From Deinococcus planocerae (GTDB lineage Bacteria; Deinococcota; Deinococci; Deinococcales; Deinococcaceae), in assembly GCF_002869765.1 (NCBI RefSeq), contig NZ_PNOR01000005.1, forward strand, positions 84,535-148,534: DNA of 64,000 bases, given 5' to 3'. This document shows, in pieces, positions 43,818 to 63,894 of the stretch. The stretch's first letter is position 1; every line of letters starts with the position of its first letter. The notes beneath the pieces are model-generated. The model did no database searches. It was not told where the DNA came from and saw nothing but the letters and a program-made list of their open reading frames with translations. The translations under genes and the position numbers were made by a program.

Positions 43818-44831
43818 TTGGACCTCGCCACCCTGCTGCCCTTCGTCGTGAACGTGATCGCGGGCGGCCTCGTGCTGGGCTTCGTGTACGCGATCATCGC
43901 GCTCGGGTACACGATGGTCTACGGCGTGCTGCAACTGATCAACTTCGCCCACTCGGAAGTGTTCGTCACCGGCGCGGTCGTCGGCTTCGAGGTCTTCCGG
44001 GTCCTCGCCCCCAACCCCATGAACGGGTACCTCAAGCTCCTGATCGCGCTCGTCGCCGCGATGATCGTGTCGGGGCTGCTCAACGTCCTCATCGAGCGCC
44101 TGGCCTACCGCCCGCTCAGGAACGCCCCCAAGCTCGTGCCGCTGATCACCGCCATCGGCGTCTCCTTGATCTTGCAAGACGTGCTGCGGATCATCGAGGG
44201 CTTCCAGGGGAGATTCGACCTGACGTACACGCTGCCCGCCGGGTTCAGTGGCCGCTTCTGCGCGGAAGGGAGTTCGTGCGCGGGGCTGGGGAACGTGCTG
44301 CGGACGGTGGGCATCGACCTCCAGCTCAAGGACGTGATATTGATCGTGGTCGCGCTGCTGAGCCTGGCGGTGCTGAACTACCTCGTGAACCGCACGCGGC
44401 TGGGCAAGGCGATTCGCGCCGTCGCGCAAGACCGGGTGACCGCCGGGCTGATGGGCATCGACGCCAACCGCATGATCAGCGCGACCTTCCTGATCGGGGG
44501 CGCTCTGGGCGGCATCTCCGGGGTGCTCTTCGGCATCAAGTTCGGCACCGTGAACGCCTACTCGGGCTTCGACCCCGGGATCATCGCCTTCACCGCCGCC
44601 GTGCTGGGGGGAATCGGCTCGATTCCGGGGGCGGTGCTCGGCGGGCTGGTGCTCGGGGTGATCCAGAACCTGATCGGGGTGACGAACATCTTCGGGCAGT
44701 TGCTGGGGATCGCCAACCTGGAGGCCATCGACGCCTCCTACCAGCGGATCGGGGCGTTTATCGTGCTCGTGCTCATCTTGATCTTCAAGCCCACCGGCCT
44801 ACTCGGCAAGAGCAACGTGGAGAAGGTATGA
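43818..44831 (+). CDS. livH: ABC transporter permease LivH
   Basis: 337 aa with about eight membrane segments. FVYAIIALGYTMVYGVLQLINFAHSEVFVTGA near the start and the cytoplasmic coupling stretch RTRLGKAIRAVAQDRVTAGLMGIDANR match LivH. The start is TTG 43818, supported by GAGAGGAGA upstream; a normal ATG is absent. A Cys-containing periplasmic loop (FCAEGSSCAG) is unusual. The 3' end overlaps livM by 4 bp (ATGA). Confidence 0.93.
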   Translation: MDLATLLPFVVNVIAGGLVLGFVYAIIALGYTMVYGVLQLINFAHSEVFVTGAVVGFEVFRVLAPNPMNGYLKLLIALVAAMIVSGLLNVLIERLAYRPLRNAPKLVPLITAIGVSLILQDVLRIIEGFQGRFDLTYTLPAGFSGRFCAEGSSCAGLGNVLRTVGIDLQLKDVILIVVALLSLAVLNYLVNRTRLGKAIRAVAQDRVTAGLMGIDANRMISATFLIGGALGGISGVLFGIKFGTVNAYSGFDPGIIAFTAAVLGGIGSIPGAVLGGLVLGVIQNLIGVTNIFGQLLGIANLEAIDASYQRIGAFIVLVLILIFKPTGLLGKSNVEKV

Positions 44832-46468
44832 CGGCGGCGGGTCCAGCCCTCTCCCGCCGCGCCCGTCCGCTGCCCGACCGGACCGTCTTGCTCGTCCTGA
44901 CGTTCCTGGCGACGAGCGCCCTGCTGCTGCTGTCGCACAACGGCCCGCTGCTGGAGCGGTTGGGGGCCCTCGGGGCCGTGCTGCGCAACCCCATCGTCGA
45001 GGCGGTCGTGGTCTCGCTCTTTCTCGCCAACGTGCTCTTCGCATACCTGTGGCGCGCGGCGCCCTGGGCCAAGGCGCTCGTGGGGCTGGGGAGCCTCCTG
45101 CTCGTGCTGCCGTGGGCGGGGCAGGAGGACACCTCGCTGCTCGACCTGAGCATCCAGATCATGATCTTCGCGGCGCTCGCGCTGGGGCTGAACATCGTGG
45201 TGGGGCTCGCGGGACTGCTCGACCTGGGGTACGTGGCCTTTTTCGCGGTGGGTGCCTACGTCTGGGGCATCTTCGCCAGCCCGCGGTTTGCGGAGATCCT
45301 GCGGTACTACGGCGAGAATCCGGGCGGGACGAACGAGCTGACGCTCGCGCTGGGGCTCTTCCTGACGGCGATCACGGCGGCGAGCATGATCTACATCCGG
45401 CGCCGCACCGTGCGGCCCACCCGGGCGTCCTCGTGGAGTTTCGGGCTGGCGAGTTTCGGGCTGATCGCGGGGCTGATCCTGACCGGGCGGGCGCTGCTTG
45501 TGCTGAACGCGGGGGCCGCCGCGGGGCTGGCGACGGGCATCCACCCCAGCTTCTTCTGGCTCTTCCTCGCGCTGAGCGTCCTCGCCGCCGCCGTGGTGGG
45601 GGTACTTATCGGCCTGCCGGTGCTGCGGCTCAAGGGCGACTACCTCGCCATCATCACGCTGGGGCTCGGCGAGGTGATCCGGGTGCTGGCGAACAACCTC
45701 GACCTGTACTCGGCGGGGTCGCAGGGCATCACGCCGATCAGGAGCGCGTCGGTGCCGTGGTTCGACCGGCTGGCGGGGGCGCTGGGCTTCCAGCCCGACC
45801 AGTATTACCTGCTCTTCTTGTACGTGCTCGTGCTCATCCTGATCGCGGTGATCTTGCTCGTGAACGTGCGGCTCGACCGCTCGCGGATCGGGCGGGCCTG
45901 GATCGCCATCCGCGACGACGAGGTGGCCGCGCAGGCGATGGGCGTGCCGCTGGTGCAGACGAAGCTGATCGCCTTCGCCACGGGGGCCTCGTTCGCCGGG
46001 GTGATGGGGATGATCTTCGCGGCCAAGCAGACCTTCGTGAGCCCGGAGAGCTTCAACATCTTCCAGAGCATCGGCGTGCTGAGCATGGTGATCCTGGGCG
46101 GGATGGGCTCTTTCCCGGGCGTGATCCTGGGCGCGGCGGTGGTCACGCTGCTCAACTTGCGCATCCTGCCGGGGCTGGGCGAGGCGACCGCGAACGTGCC
46201 GTGGATTCCCCAGCAGGTGAACCCGGGGCAGCTTCAGCGGCTGGTGTTCGGCATCATCCTGGTGACGATCATGCTCCTGCGGCCCGAGGGGCTCTTGCCC
46301 AGCCGCCGCCGGGTGCTCGAACTCCACCACGACGACAACCAGGAGGACGACAGCGCCCAGGGCGCGGGCCCGGCCCTGACGGCGGGCGGCGGAGACGTGT
46401 TCAGCCCGGGGTACGCCACCCGGAAGGAAGACGAGTCGGCGGGCACCACGGGGAGAGGCAAGCCATGA
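44828..46468 (+). CDS. livM: ABC transporter permease LivM, long form
   Basis: 546 aa, well above the usual 320-420 for LivM. The typical core is present: ALGLNIVVGLAGLLDLGYVAFFAVGAY, RLKGDYLAIITLGLGEVIRV and the coupling segment SRIGRAWIAIRDDEVAAQAMGVPLVQTKL. The extra length is an N-terminal set of two or three membrane helices (residues 20-100), two more around residues 175-225, and an acidic hydrophilic C-terminal tail. It overlaps livH and livG by 4 bp each. Confidence 0.92.
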   Translation: MTAAGPALSRRARPLPDRTVLLVLTFLATSALLLLSHNGPLLERLGALGAVLRNPIVEAVVVSLFLANVLFAYLWRAAPWAKALVGLGSLLLVLPWAGQEDTSLLDLSIQIMIFAALALGLNIVVGLAGLLDLGYVAFFAVGAYVWGIFASPRFAEILRYYGENPGGTNELTLALGLFLTAITAASMIYIRRRTVRPTRASSWSFGLASFGLIAGLILTGRALLVLNAGAAAGLATGIHPSFFWLFLALSVLAAAVVGVLIGLPVLRLKGDYLAIITLGLGEVIRVLANNLDLYSAGSQGITPIRSASVPWFDRLAGALGFQPDQYYLLFLYVLVLILIAVILLVNVRLDRSRIGRAWIAIRDDEVAAQAMGVPLVQTKLIAFATGASFAGVMGMIFAAKQTFVSPESFNIFQSIGVLSMVILGGMGSFPGVILGAAVVTLLNLRILPGLGEATANVPWIPQQVNPGQLQRLVFGIILVTIMLLRPEGLLPSRRRVLELHHDDNQEDDSAQGAGPALTAGGGDVFSPGYATRKEDESAGTTGRGKP

Positions 46469-47260
46469 ACATCCTCGAAGTGCAGGGGGTCACGAAGACC
46501 TTCGGCGGCCTGACCGCCGTCAACGACGTGACCCTGGAGGTGCCCCGCGAGGGCATCGTGAGCATCATCGGGCCGAACGGGGCCGGAAAGACCACCTTCT
46601 TCAACCTCGTGACGAGCATCTACAGCCCGGACCGGGGCACCATCCGCCTGGACGGGCAGGAGCTGATCGGCCTGCGGCCCGACCAGGTGGTGAGCGCCGG
46701 AATCGCGCGCACCTTCCAGAATATCCGGCTCTTTTCCACCATGAGCGCCGAGGAGAACATCATGGTGGGGCGGCACACCCGCCTGCGGGCAGGCTTCGTG
46801 GACGCCGTGCTGCGCACCCGCCGCTTCCACAGCAGCGAGGACGAGGCGCGCGAGGTGGCGCGGGTGATGCTCGACTTCGTGGGGCTGGGCCGCTGGCGGC
46901 GGGAGCTGGCGACCAACCTGCCCTACGGCGACCAGCGCAAGCTGGAGATCGCCCGGGCGCTGGCGACCACGCCCAAGCTGGTGCTCCTCGACGAGCCCGC
47001 GGCGGGCATGAACCCGCGCGAGACCGAAGACCTCAAGGCCCTGATCCGCCGCATCCGCGACGAGCTGGGGGTGACGGTGGTCCTCATCGAGCACGACATG
47101 CGGCTGGTGATGACCTTATCCGAGCACATCACCGTGCTCGACTACGGCACGAAGATCAGCGAGGGGCTCCCGCACCAGGTTCGCAACGACCCGCGCGTGA
47201 TGGAGGCGTACCTGGGCCGCGGCGCGGCGGCGGGCGAGTACGGGAAGGAGGCGGGGCCGC

Positions 47261-47268
<8 letters not shown>
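46465..47268 (+). CDS. livG: ABC transporter ATP-binding protein LivG
   Basis: 267 aa ATPase. Walker A is GPNGAGKTTFFN. The ABC signature is the variant LPYGDQRKLEIARALA, normal for LivG. Walker B is LVLLDEPAAGMN with the switch His in LIEHDM. It couples ATP hydrolysis to transport through LivHM. Overlaps livM by 4 bp and livF by 8 bp. Confidence 0.95.
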
Positions 47269-48022
<754 letters not shown>

Positions 48023-48037
48023 AGGAAAGAGGGCGAG

Positions 48038-48065
48038 GGGGCCGCTTCCGGTGTGGGGCGGCCCC
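48038..48065 (+). terminator. Terminator of the transporter operon
   Basis: GGGGCCGC (48038-48045) and GCGGCCCC (48058-48065) form a perfect 8-bp stem with a 12-nt loop, followed by TTCCCT. Confidence 0.75.
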
Positions 48066-48129
48066 TTCCCTGTGCCGGGTCCGTACGACCGCCTACCGAG
48101 CCGCGCGGCGGGATTCGGTAGGTTCAGCC

Positions 48130-49143
48130 ATGCGCCTCCTGAGCCTCGGTGCGGCGGCCCTCGTCTCCGCCTCGCTCTTCACGTCCTGCCTTCCGGCCCC
48201 GCAGGCCTTCGACCCCAACCGCCTGCCCGACCCCGCCGACCTGGGGGCCCGGAACGCGGCGACCGAGTGGTGGTACGTGTCGGGCTACCTGCCGGAGTCG
48301 GGGCTGGCCTTCCACTGGGCGCAGTTCAAGGTGAACTACCGGGGCATTCCCTACCACGCGGGGCACGTGGCGGTCACCGACCTGCGAACGGGGAAACTCA
48401 ATTTCCTCGAGAACGAGGCGCAGCGCACCCGCTTCGGCTTTCCCCCGCTGCGGGTGGAGCAGGGCGGCTGGCGGCTGGTGCAGGATGGGCAGAATTACCA
48501 GCTTCAGGCCGGGCCGCTGAACCTTACCCTCACGCCGCTCAAGGGGCCGGTGGTCCACCCGCCGGGGTACTCGGGTACCCCCGAGGTGGGGCGGCTGTAC
48601 TACCAGAGCATCACCCGCCTGGACGTGAAGGGCACGGTGGCCCTGCCCGGCGGCGAGACGCGGGAGGCGCGCGGGCTGGTGTGGCTCGACCACCAGTGGG
48701 GCGACCAGCAGCCGGGCGCGCAGGCGCGGTGGGACTGGTTCGGCCTCCACCTCTCCGACGGCTCGGACCTGATGCTCTACCGGGTGCGCAACAACGAGGG
48801 GCAGGTCGTGCAGGTCGCCGCCTCGCGGGTGGACGCGCAGGGCGTGGCGCGCGAGGTGCCGAACGTGGTCATGACGCCGGGCCGGGTCTACCGCAGCCCC
48901 AGCGGGCGCGACTACGTGCTGGACTGGGAGGTGCAGGCCGGGGACCTCACGCTGACCCTGAACGCCGTGCGCGACGAGCAGGAACTCCTCTCCAGGAACA
49001 CCTCCGTCGCCTACTGGGAGGGGCCGGTGCGGGGCACGGGCACGCTGGCCGGGCAGCCCATCACCGCCGAGGGCATGGGCGAGTTCGTCGGCGGCCTCCT
49101 GCGGCGCGAGGAGGGCGGGCGCTTCGTGCCGTCGGGCCGCTGA
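48130..49143 (+). CDS. AttH/CrtC-like lipocalin-domain lipoprotein
   Basis: 337 aa. The signal sequence ends LFTSC, a usable lipobox, so the protein is probably lipid-anchored. The two-lipocalin architecture of the AttH / carotenoid 1,2-hydratase family is suggested by EWWYVSGYLPESG near the N-terminus, GLVWLDHQWGDQQ near residue 185 and WDWFGLHLSDGSDLMLYRVR. Deinococcus carotenoid hydration is known to use an unrelated membrane enzyme, so a carotenoid role should not be assumed. TAGGTT (48119-48124) lies 5 nt before the ATG. Confidence 0.82.
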   Translation: MRLLSLGAAALVSASLFTSCLPAPQAFDPNRLPDPADLGARNAATEWWYVSGYLPESGLAFHWAQFKVNYRGIPYHAGHVAVTDLRTGKLNFLENEAQRTRFGFPPLRVEQGGWRLVQDGQNYQLQAGPLNLTLTPLKGPVVHPPGYSGTPEVGRLYYQSITRLDVKGTVALPGGETREARGLVWLDHQWGDQQPGAQARWDWFGLHLSDGSDLMLYRVRNNEGQVVQVAASRVDAQGVAREVPNVVMTPGRVYRSPSGRDYVLDWEVQAGDLTLTLNAVRDEQELLSRNTSVAYWEGPVRGTGTLAGQPITAEGMGEFVGGLLRREEGGRFVPSGR

Positions 49144-49185
49144 GCCCGAGCGGGACATTCTTCACCCTTTTTAAGACTCCACAAA

Positions 49186-49215
49186 CTTGACATGACCTCA
49201 CTCAAGTTGCAAAAT
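49186..49215 (+). promoter_or_regulatory. clpB promoter with HAIR operator (HspR site)
   Basis: CTTGACA (49186-49192), a 7-nt spacer and ACTCAAG (49200-49206) fit the HspR-associated inverted repeat, CTTGAGT-N7-ACTCAAG, in 12 of 14 positions. TTGACA (49187-49192) inside it is a perfect -35, and CAAAAT (49210-49215) 17 bp later is the -10. HspR bound here would block polymerase. The -10 overlaps the ATG at 49214, ruling that start out for this transcript. Confidence 0.85.
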
Positions 49216-49237
49216 GGAGGCACTTGAGGAGGTCCCC

Positions 49238-51796
<2,559 letters not shown>

Positions 51797-51820
51797 GGGC
51801 GGTCAGCCGTCCGCAGGACA

Positions 51821-51857
51821 AAGAGAGCCGCTGCCCGAGCGTGGGGGGCGGCCTCTT
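51821..51857 (+). terminator. clpB terminator
   Basis: AAGAGAGCCGC (51821-51831) pairs with GCGGCCTCTT (51848-51857) with one bulge, then TGTCTT. It overlaps the region just upstream of the next gene's -10 box. Confidence 0.65.
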
Positions 51858-51891
51858 GTCTTGGGAAAGTCTGTGCGTGTTACCGTTCCCC

Positions 51892-52377
51892 ATGCCCGTC
51901 CTCATCGACGTTCCGCCCACCGATCAGCGCGTCATCGACCTGATGAACGCCCAGCAACGCGAGTTGCGGGCGCTGTACAACGACACCGACGAGCGCACGG
52001 AGCCCTTCGACCCCACGACCCTCTCCGGGGAAGGGTGCGTCCTTCTGGCGGTGGAGGAGGATGGGGCGCTGCTCGCCTGCGGGGCCTTGAAGCGCACCGA
52101 ACCGGACACGGCGGAGGTCAAGCGCATGTACACGGTGCCGGGGGCGAGGGGGCGGGGCCTGGGTCGCCAGATTCTCGCGGCGTTGATCGAGCGGGGGCGG
52201 GAACAGGGATATGCGCGGCTGGTGCTGGAGACGGGGGACTTGCAGGCGGAGGCGCTGCACCTCTACGAGTCGGCAGGCTTTACCCGCATTCCGAACTACG
52301 GGTACTACGTGGGGATCGAGAACAGCCTGTGCTATGGGCTGCCGCTGGGGGTGCAGGCGACCCGCACGGCCCCCTGA
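51892..52377 (+). CDS. GNAT-family N-acetyltransferase
   Basis: 161 aa. Clear GNAT core: LLAVEEDGALLACGALKR, VKRMYTVPGARGRGLGRQILAALIERGRE (motif A with R-G-x-G-x-G/A), LETGDLQAEALHLYESAGF (motif B) and IPNYGYYVG. The layout resembles small-molecule acetyltransferases; substrate unknown. ATG 51892 has TACCGT (51881-51886) 5 nt upstream. Longer upstream reading is not supported. Confidence 0.87.
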   Translation: MPVLIDVPPTDQRVIDLMNAQQRELRALYNDTDERTEPFDPTTLSGEGCVLLAVEEDGALLACGALKRTEPDTAEVKRMYTVPGARGRGLGRQILAALIERGREQGYARLVLETGDLQAEALHLYESAGFTRIPNYGYYVGIENSLCYGLPLGVQATRTAP

Positions 52378-52392
52378 CCATCCAACCAAAGA

Positions 52393-52422
52393 AAGCCGCC
52401 ACCCACACCCGGGCGGCGGCTT
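52393..52422. terminator. Bidirectional terminator between convergent genes
   Basis: AAGCCGCC (52393-52400) pairs with GGCGGCTT (52415-52422). A-rich and T-rich flanks serve both directions. Confidence 0.7.
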
Positions 52423-52435
52423 GCTGCTCGTCGGC

Positions 52436-52678
52436 TCAGCGGCGGTTGTTGGCGTTGCGGCCCGCCAGACCCGCGAGGCCGATCAGTCCGGCGAGGCCCA
52501 GCCAGCCCCAGTCGGTCCCCTGGTTATTGGTCGTGGTCGTGGTGTTTGTGGTCCCGGTCGTGGCGGTATCCGTCGTGGTCGCCGTGTCGGTGGTGGTCGT
52601 GTCCGTCTGGGCGAGGGCGGTCATGGGGAGGGCGAGAACGGCGGACAGGGCCACGGCTTTCAGCGTGAAGTTCTTCAT
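52436..52678 (-). CDS. Secreted Thr-rich protein with WGxxGxxG C-terminal segment
   Basis: 80 aa in three parts: a signal peptide (MKNFTLKAVALSAVLALPMTALAQ), a low-complexity linker made of Thr, Asp, Ala and Asn repeats (TTTTDTATTTDTATTGTTN), and a C-terminal hydrophobic segment DWGWLGLAGLIGLAGLAG followed by Arg/Asn. This last part matches the WGxxGxxG-CTERM type, thought to be a membrane-anchoring or sorting tail. Thr-rich linkers are often glycosylated. No partner transpeptidase-like gene lies nearby. ATG 52678 is preferred over an upstream in-frame start for the signal peptide. Confidence 0.75.
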   Translation of the reverse strand: MKNFTLKAVALSAVLALPMTALAQTDTTTTDTATTTDTATTGTTNTTTTTNNQGTDWGWLGLAGLIGLAGLAGRNANNRR

Positions 52679-52769
52679 GAGAGCCAGTGTGACCCAAGAC
52701 ACGCCCGTAAGGATTGCAGAGAACGCACGTTTCCTTGACCAAACCTTATCAACACGTCAGGGAGACGCC

Positions 52770-54405
<1,636 letters not shown>

Positions 54406-54450
54406 GGAGGGCATGGTAGCGGCTTGGCGACGGGGGCAACGTGCCGGGAT

Positions 54451-54556
54451 GCGGAAGGGAGAAGGCAGATGGCGAAGGGCAAAAAGCGGGCGGAGACCCG
54501 CGCTGGAGCCTCCGTCCTCTCTTGAACCTTCCGCTTTCAGCCTTCGGCCATCCGCC

Positions 54557-54557
<1 letters not shown>
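54451..54557. repeat. Intergenic repeat after clpC with interleaved arms
   Basis: AGGCAGATGGCGAAGG (54463-54478) pairs with CCTTCGGCCATCCGCCT (54541-54557), and GCGGAAGG (54451-54458) pairs with CCTTCCGC (54527-54534). The two pairings cross, so they are alternatives or a pseudoknot. The first is related to the element between gap and pgk. It abuts the clpC stop. Confidence 0.5.
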
Positions 54558-56797
<2,240 letters not shown>

Positions 56798-57039
56798 AGG
56801 CTCCCCCTCTGTCGGGCGGGCCGCACGGCCCAGAACGGCACGGCGCGGGGCGAAAGCGGGTCATGGTCTGGCACTGATTCTAGTCTAAGGGCGCTCCCCC
56901 GCCGGGCAGGCGTCGAATCTCACCTTCTCCCCCACCGGGACACCCGAACCTCAGGCTAGCGCGCCCGGGCTGACGGGGACCTCGCGCAGGCTTCACGGGG
57001 CTCAACCCTGCGTTCATGCAGCCCCCGCCCCCCGGCACA

Positions 57040-58314
<1,275 letters not shown>

Positions 58315-58382
58315 GTTCCCAGGCTAGCGCGGCACCAGAGTGAGTAACCGTGGCGCAGGGTGGGGGTCACCGCCCCTCCCCC

Positions 58383-59174
58383 TCAGCCCCCGGTGTGGAC
58401 GGGTCTCTGACCCTCGCCCCCGATGTGCGTGACCAGCGTGCCGACCCCCTCGACCTCGACCTCGACCGTATCGCCCCTTTGCAGCGGGCCGACGCCCTCG
58501 GGTGTGCCGGTGAGCACCACGTCGCCGGGCTCCAGGGTGACGAAGCGGGTCACGTAGGTCAGGATCTGCACTACGTCGAAAATCATGTGGCTGGTCCGCC
58601 CGTCCTGGCGAGTTTCCCCGTTCACGCGGGTCACGACGCGCAGGTCGGTGGGGTCGAGGTCCGTCTCGATCCAGGGGCCGAGCGGGCAGAAGCGGTCGGC
58701 GGCCTTGGCGCGGAACCATTGCAGGTCGGTCTTCTGGAGGTCGCGGGCGGTGAGGTCGAGGCCGCAGGTGTAGCCCAGCACGGCGGACAGGGCCGCGTCG
58801 GGCTTGAGGTGGCGGGCCCGCTGGCCGATCACCAGGGCAAGTTCGCCCTCGAAGTGGAAATTCTGCGTCCACCCGGGATACTCCACCGTTCCGCCCGGCT
58901 CGGCGAGCGCGTTCGGCCCCTTGAGGAAGATGCCGGGCTCGGTCGGCAGGGAGTTGTCGGGGAGCAGGTTGCCCAGCTCGCGGATGTGGTCGAGGTAGTT
59001 GCGCCCCACGCACACGAGCTTGGTGGGCTCGGCGGGGGCGAGGAGCTGGGTCCCCTCCAGCGGCACCGTCTCCCCCGTCCGCTCGCCGCCCATGCCGCGC
59101 GTGAGGTGAATGGTGTCTCCCTCGACCTGGCCCCACTGTGAGGCGCCCCGACGCTCGATTCTGACCAGACGCAT
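58383..59174 (-). CDS. Fumarylacetoacetate hydrolase family protein
   Basis: 263 aa. FAH fold with [33 protein letters not shown] (metal-binding Glu pair), [10 protein letters not shown] and [15 protein letters not shown]. The family covers hydrolases, decarboxylases and isomerases of 2-oxo acids, e.g. in homoprotocatechuate degradation; the exact substrate is unknown. ATG 59174 has TATCCT (59181-59186, minus strand) 6 nt away, directly abutting the -10 of the divergent NUDIX gene. Confidence 0.9.
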   Translation of the reverse strand: MRLVRIERRGASQWGQVEGDTIHLTRGMGGERTGETVPLEGTQLLAPAEPTKLVCVGRNYLDHIRELGNLLPDNSLPTEPGIFLKGPNALAEPGGTVEYPGWTQNFHFEGELALVIGQRARHLKPDAALSAVLGYTCGLDLTARDLQKTDLQWFRAKAADRFCPLGPWIETDLDPTDLRVVTRVNGETRQDGRTSHMIFDVVQILTYVTRFVTLEPGDVVLTGTPEGVGPLQRGDTVEVEVEGVGTLVTHIGGEGQRPVHTGG

Positions 59175-59198
59175 GGGGGGAGGATATACGCTCGGGCG
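59175..59198. promoter_or_regulatory. 24-bp divergent intergenic region made of two back-to-back -10 boxes
   Basis: Between the FAH ATG (59174, minus) and the NUDIX GTG (59199, plus) lie exactly 6 nt, TATCCT on the minus strand (59181-59186), TACGCT on the plus strand (59187-59192) and 6 nt. Any -35 of one gene must lie inside the other's coding sequence. Both mRNAs should be leaderless. Confidence 0.7.
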
Positions 59199-59816
59199 GT
59201 GCCGACCCTCGCCCAACTCCGCGAACTCCAATCCATCGCCCAGGCGGGCCTGACCTACACCCGCGATCCCTACGACCGGGAACGCTTCGAGCGGCTGCTC
59301 GCCCTGACCGCCGAGCTGCTCACGGAAGGAACGGGGCAGGCGCCGGAAGAAGTCCACGGACTGCTGCGCGTCGAGAAGGGCTACCTCACCCCCAAGGTGG
59401 AGGTGCGGGCCGTGGTGCTCAACGAATCGGGCGAGGTGCTGCTGGCCCGCGAGCGCGAGGACGGGCGCTGGAGCCTGCCGGGCGGGTGGGCCGACCCCGG
59501 CGAGAGCCCGCGCCAGATGGCCGTGCGCGAGGTCCGGGAGGAGACGGGGCGCACGGTGCGGGCGGTCCGGCTGCTGAGCGTGGTGGACAAGAGCCAGCAC
59601 GGGCACCCGCCGGAGCTGTGGGCGGTGTACCAGCTCAACGTGCTGTGCGAACTCACCCGCGACTCTCCTCATCCCGAGAACATCGAGACGCTGGAGAGCG
59701 GCTGGTTCGACCCCGAGAACCTCCCGCCCCTGAGTGAAAACCGCAACCTCCCGGGGCAGGTGCGCCGGGCCGTGCACCTCGCGCGGCACCCCGACCTCGG
59801 CGTGGACGTGGATTGA
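59199..59816 (+). CDS. NUDIX hydrolase
   Basis: 205 aa. The NUDIX box is complete: [23 protein letters not shown] (G-x5-E-x7-REVREETG). An N-terminal helical domain (residues 1-65, [28 protein letters not shown]) is the one found in ADP-ribose pyrophosphatase-like NUDIX proteins. It probably hydrolyses a nucleoside diphosphate derivative. GTG 59199 is leaderless from TACGCT. Deinococcus genomes are rich in NUDIX genes. Confidence 0.92.
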   Translation: MPTLAQLRELQSIAQAGLTYTRDPYDRERFERLLALTAELLTEGTGQAPEEVHGLLRVEKGYLTPKVEVRAVVLNESGEVLLAREREDGRWSLPGGWADPGESPRQMAVREVREETGRTVRAVRLLSVVDKSQHGHPPELWAVYQLNVLCELTRDSPHPENIETLESGWFDPENLPPLSENRNLPGQVRRAVHLARHPDLGVDVD

Positions 59817-59862
59817 GGCCCCGGCAAACCCCCGCCCGGGCGCGGGGGGCTAGACTGCCGCG

Positions 59863-61401
<1,539 letters not shown>

Positions 61402-61477
61402 GAGGGTGAGGAGGAATCCGTGGGAGTGAAAAACGGACACGACCCACTGACCCCTCGCCACTTCCCACTCCCTGCCG

Positions 61478-61984
61478 TCAGGCCAGCCCGCACCCCCGCT
61501 GCACGAGCAGATGCACCTCGTCGCGGCCCAGGCGGCGGGCCTGGAGGGGCAGCCCCGTGGGCAGGGTGCTCAGGCCGGGCACGATGGAGGCGAAGCGGAA
61601 GTCGGGTTTGGCGATCAGGTCGCGCCCGGCGGTGAAGGCGAGGACGAAGTTCACCCGCAGTTCGTAGTGGGCGTTCAGCTCGGCGCGCAGGGGCCCCGGG
61701 TCGCCGCTCAGGAAGGCGAGGAGGGCCGGGTGGGTCTCGAAGCCGTCCTCCAGATGCCCCTCGACGCGCGCCGTGTCGAGGAAGAGGGCCGCGCCGGGCA
61801 ACGTGTAGCCGGTGACGCGGCGGCGGCACAGCTCGGGCGGGTCGCCGCGCGTCGGCGTGACCTCGCGCCCGGCGCGCTGCGCGGCGCCCAGGTACGACCA
61901 GAAGCGGCTCAGGCTGGAGTAGCGCGCGAGTTCCACGTACCCGGCGGGGCGCGCGGGGAGGGGACGGGTGGGCCGGAGGGTCAC
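61478..61984 (-). CDS. Hypothetical protein, 168 aa
   Basis: 168 aa from GTG 61984, with TAGCAT (61991-61996, minus strand) 6 nt upstream. The chain is soluble and mixed alpha/beta: [26 protein letters not shown], then [36 protein letters not shown] recognise no family. It converges on the aminotransferase; the 76 bp between them contain sequence related to the 29355 repeat. Confidence 0.65.
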   Translation of the reverse strand: MTLRPTRPLPARPAGYVELARYSSLSRFWSYLGAAQRAGREVTPTRGDPPELCRRRVTGYTLPGAALFLDTARVEGHLEDGFETHPALLAFLSGDPGPLRAELNAHYELRVNFVLAFTAGRDLIAKPDFRFASIVPGLSTLPTGLPLQARRLGRDEVHLLVQRGCGLA

Positions 61985-62098
61985 GTCCCCATGCTAGAGG
62001 AGGGGGGCAGAGGAGGCGCCGCCAACGCTGAACATTGGGTGAACGGCCCTTGGGTGAGCCCTCGCAGTCCCGACGATCTGGACCGGGTACAAAGAGGC

Positions 62099-63454
<1,356 letters not shown>

Positions 63455-63463
63455 GGGGAACTA

Positions 63464-63508
63464 GGGGGGAGGGCGGCGGGGTGGAGACTGCCCCGCCGCC
63501 CTCCCCCC
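63464..63508 (+). terminator. Terminator with perfect 18-bp stem
   Basis: GGGGGGAGGGCGGCGGGG (63464-63481) and CCCCGCCGCCCTCCCCCC (63491-63508) are exactly complementary with a 9-nt loop. There is no T-run. Confidence 0.7.
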
Positions 63509-63894
63509 TGGGGATGCCCCCTGCTCCCCGCCGATGTCGAGGGGAGTCCTGCTCATGAACCCCGTGTTCATCCGCAGAAGAGGTCCACCGTGAGGCGCCC
63601 GAGTTCCTCAGGGCGTGCCCCAGAGGGATGTGCCGCGTTCGTTCGGCGGGTTCCTGCGGGTCGGAGAGTTGCCCCGGGACAGCGTTGAACCGCGCACACC
63701 AGACCCGGGTCCGGTGGGGTGGGGTCACTCCCCCACGAAAACAGCCCGCCGACGGCGTGAGCTGTGAATTAAGCAACAGTCTTGCCCGGGAGGGGTGGGG
63801 AGCGTTTAGGGTAGGTCCCGAAGCCTGTCAGCCCTCCGGGGGCGGGGCGTGCCGCCGCGCAAGCCACATTCAGCGGCACCCGAAGGAGAAGCGC
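63509..63894. other. Non-coding region, no gene recognised
   Basis: These 386 bp show no frame with convincing third-position bias, no tRNA-like fold and no homology I recognise. A candidate promoter, TTGCCC (63782-63787) and TAGGGT (63807-63812) with a 19-bp spacer, precedes the gene at 63895. A small RNA is possible but unsupported. Confidence 0.4.

Noticed and set aside
48130..49143. AttH/CrtC-like gene as the carotenoid 1,2-hydratase of the organism
   Set aside because: Deinococcus is known to use the membrane protein CruF for this step; family resemblance alone does not support the name.
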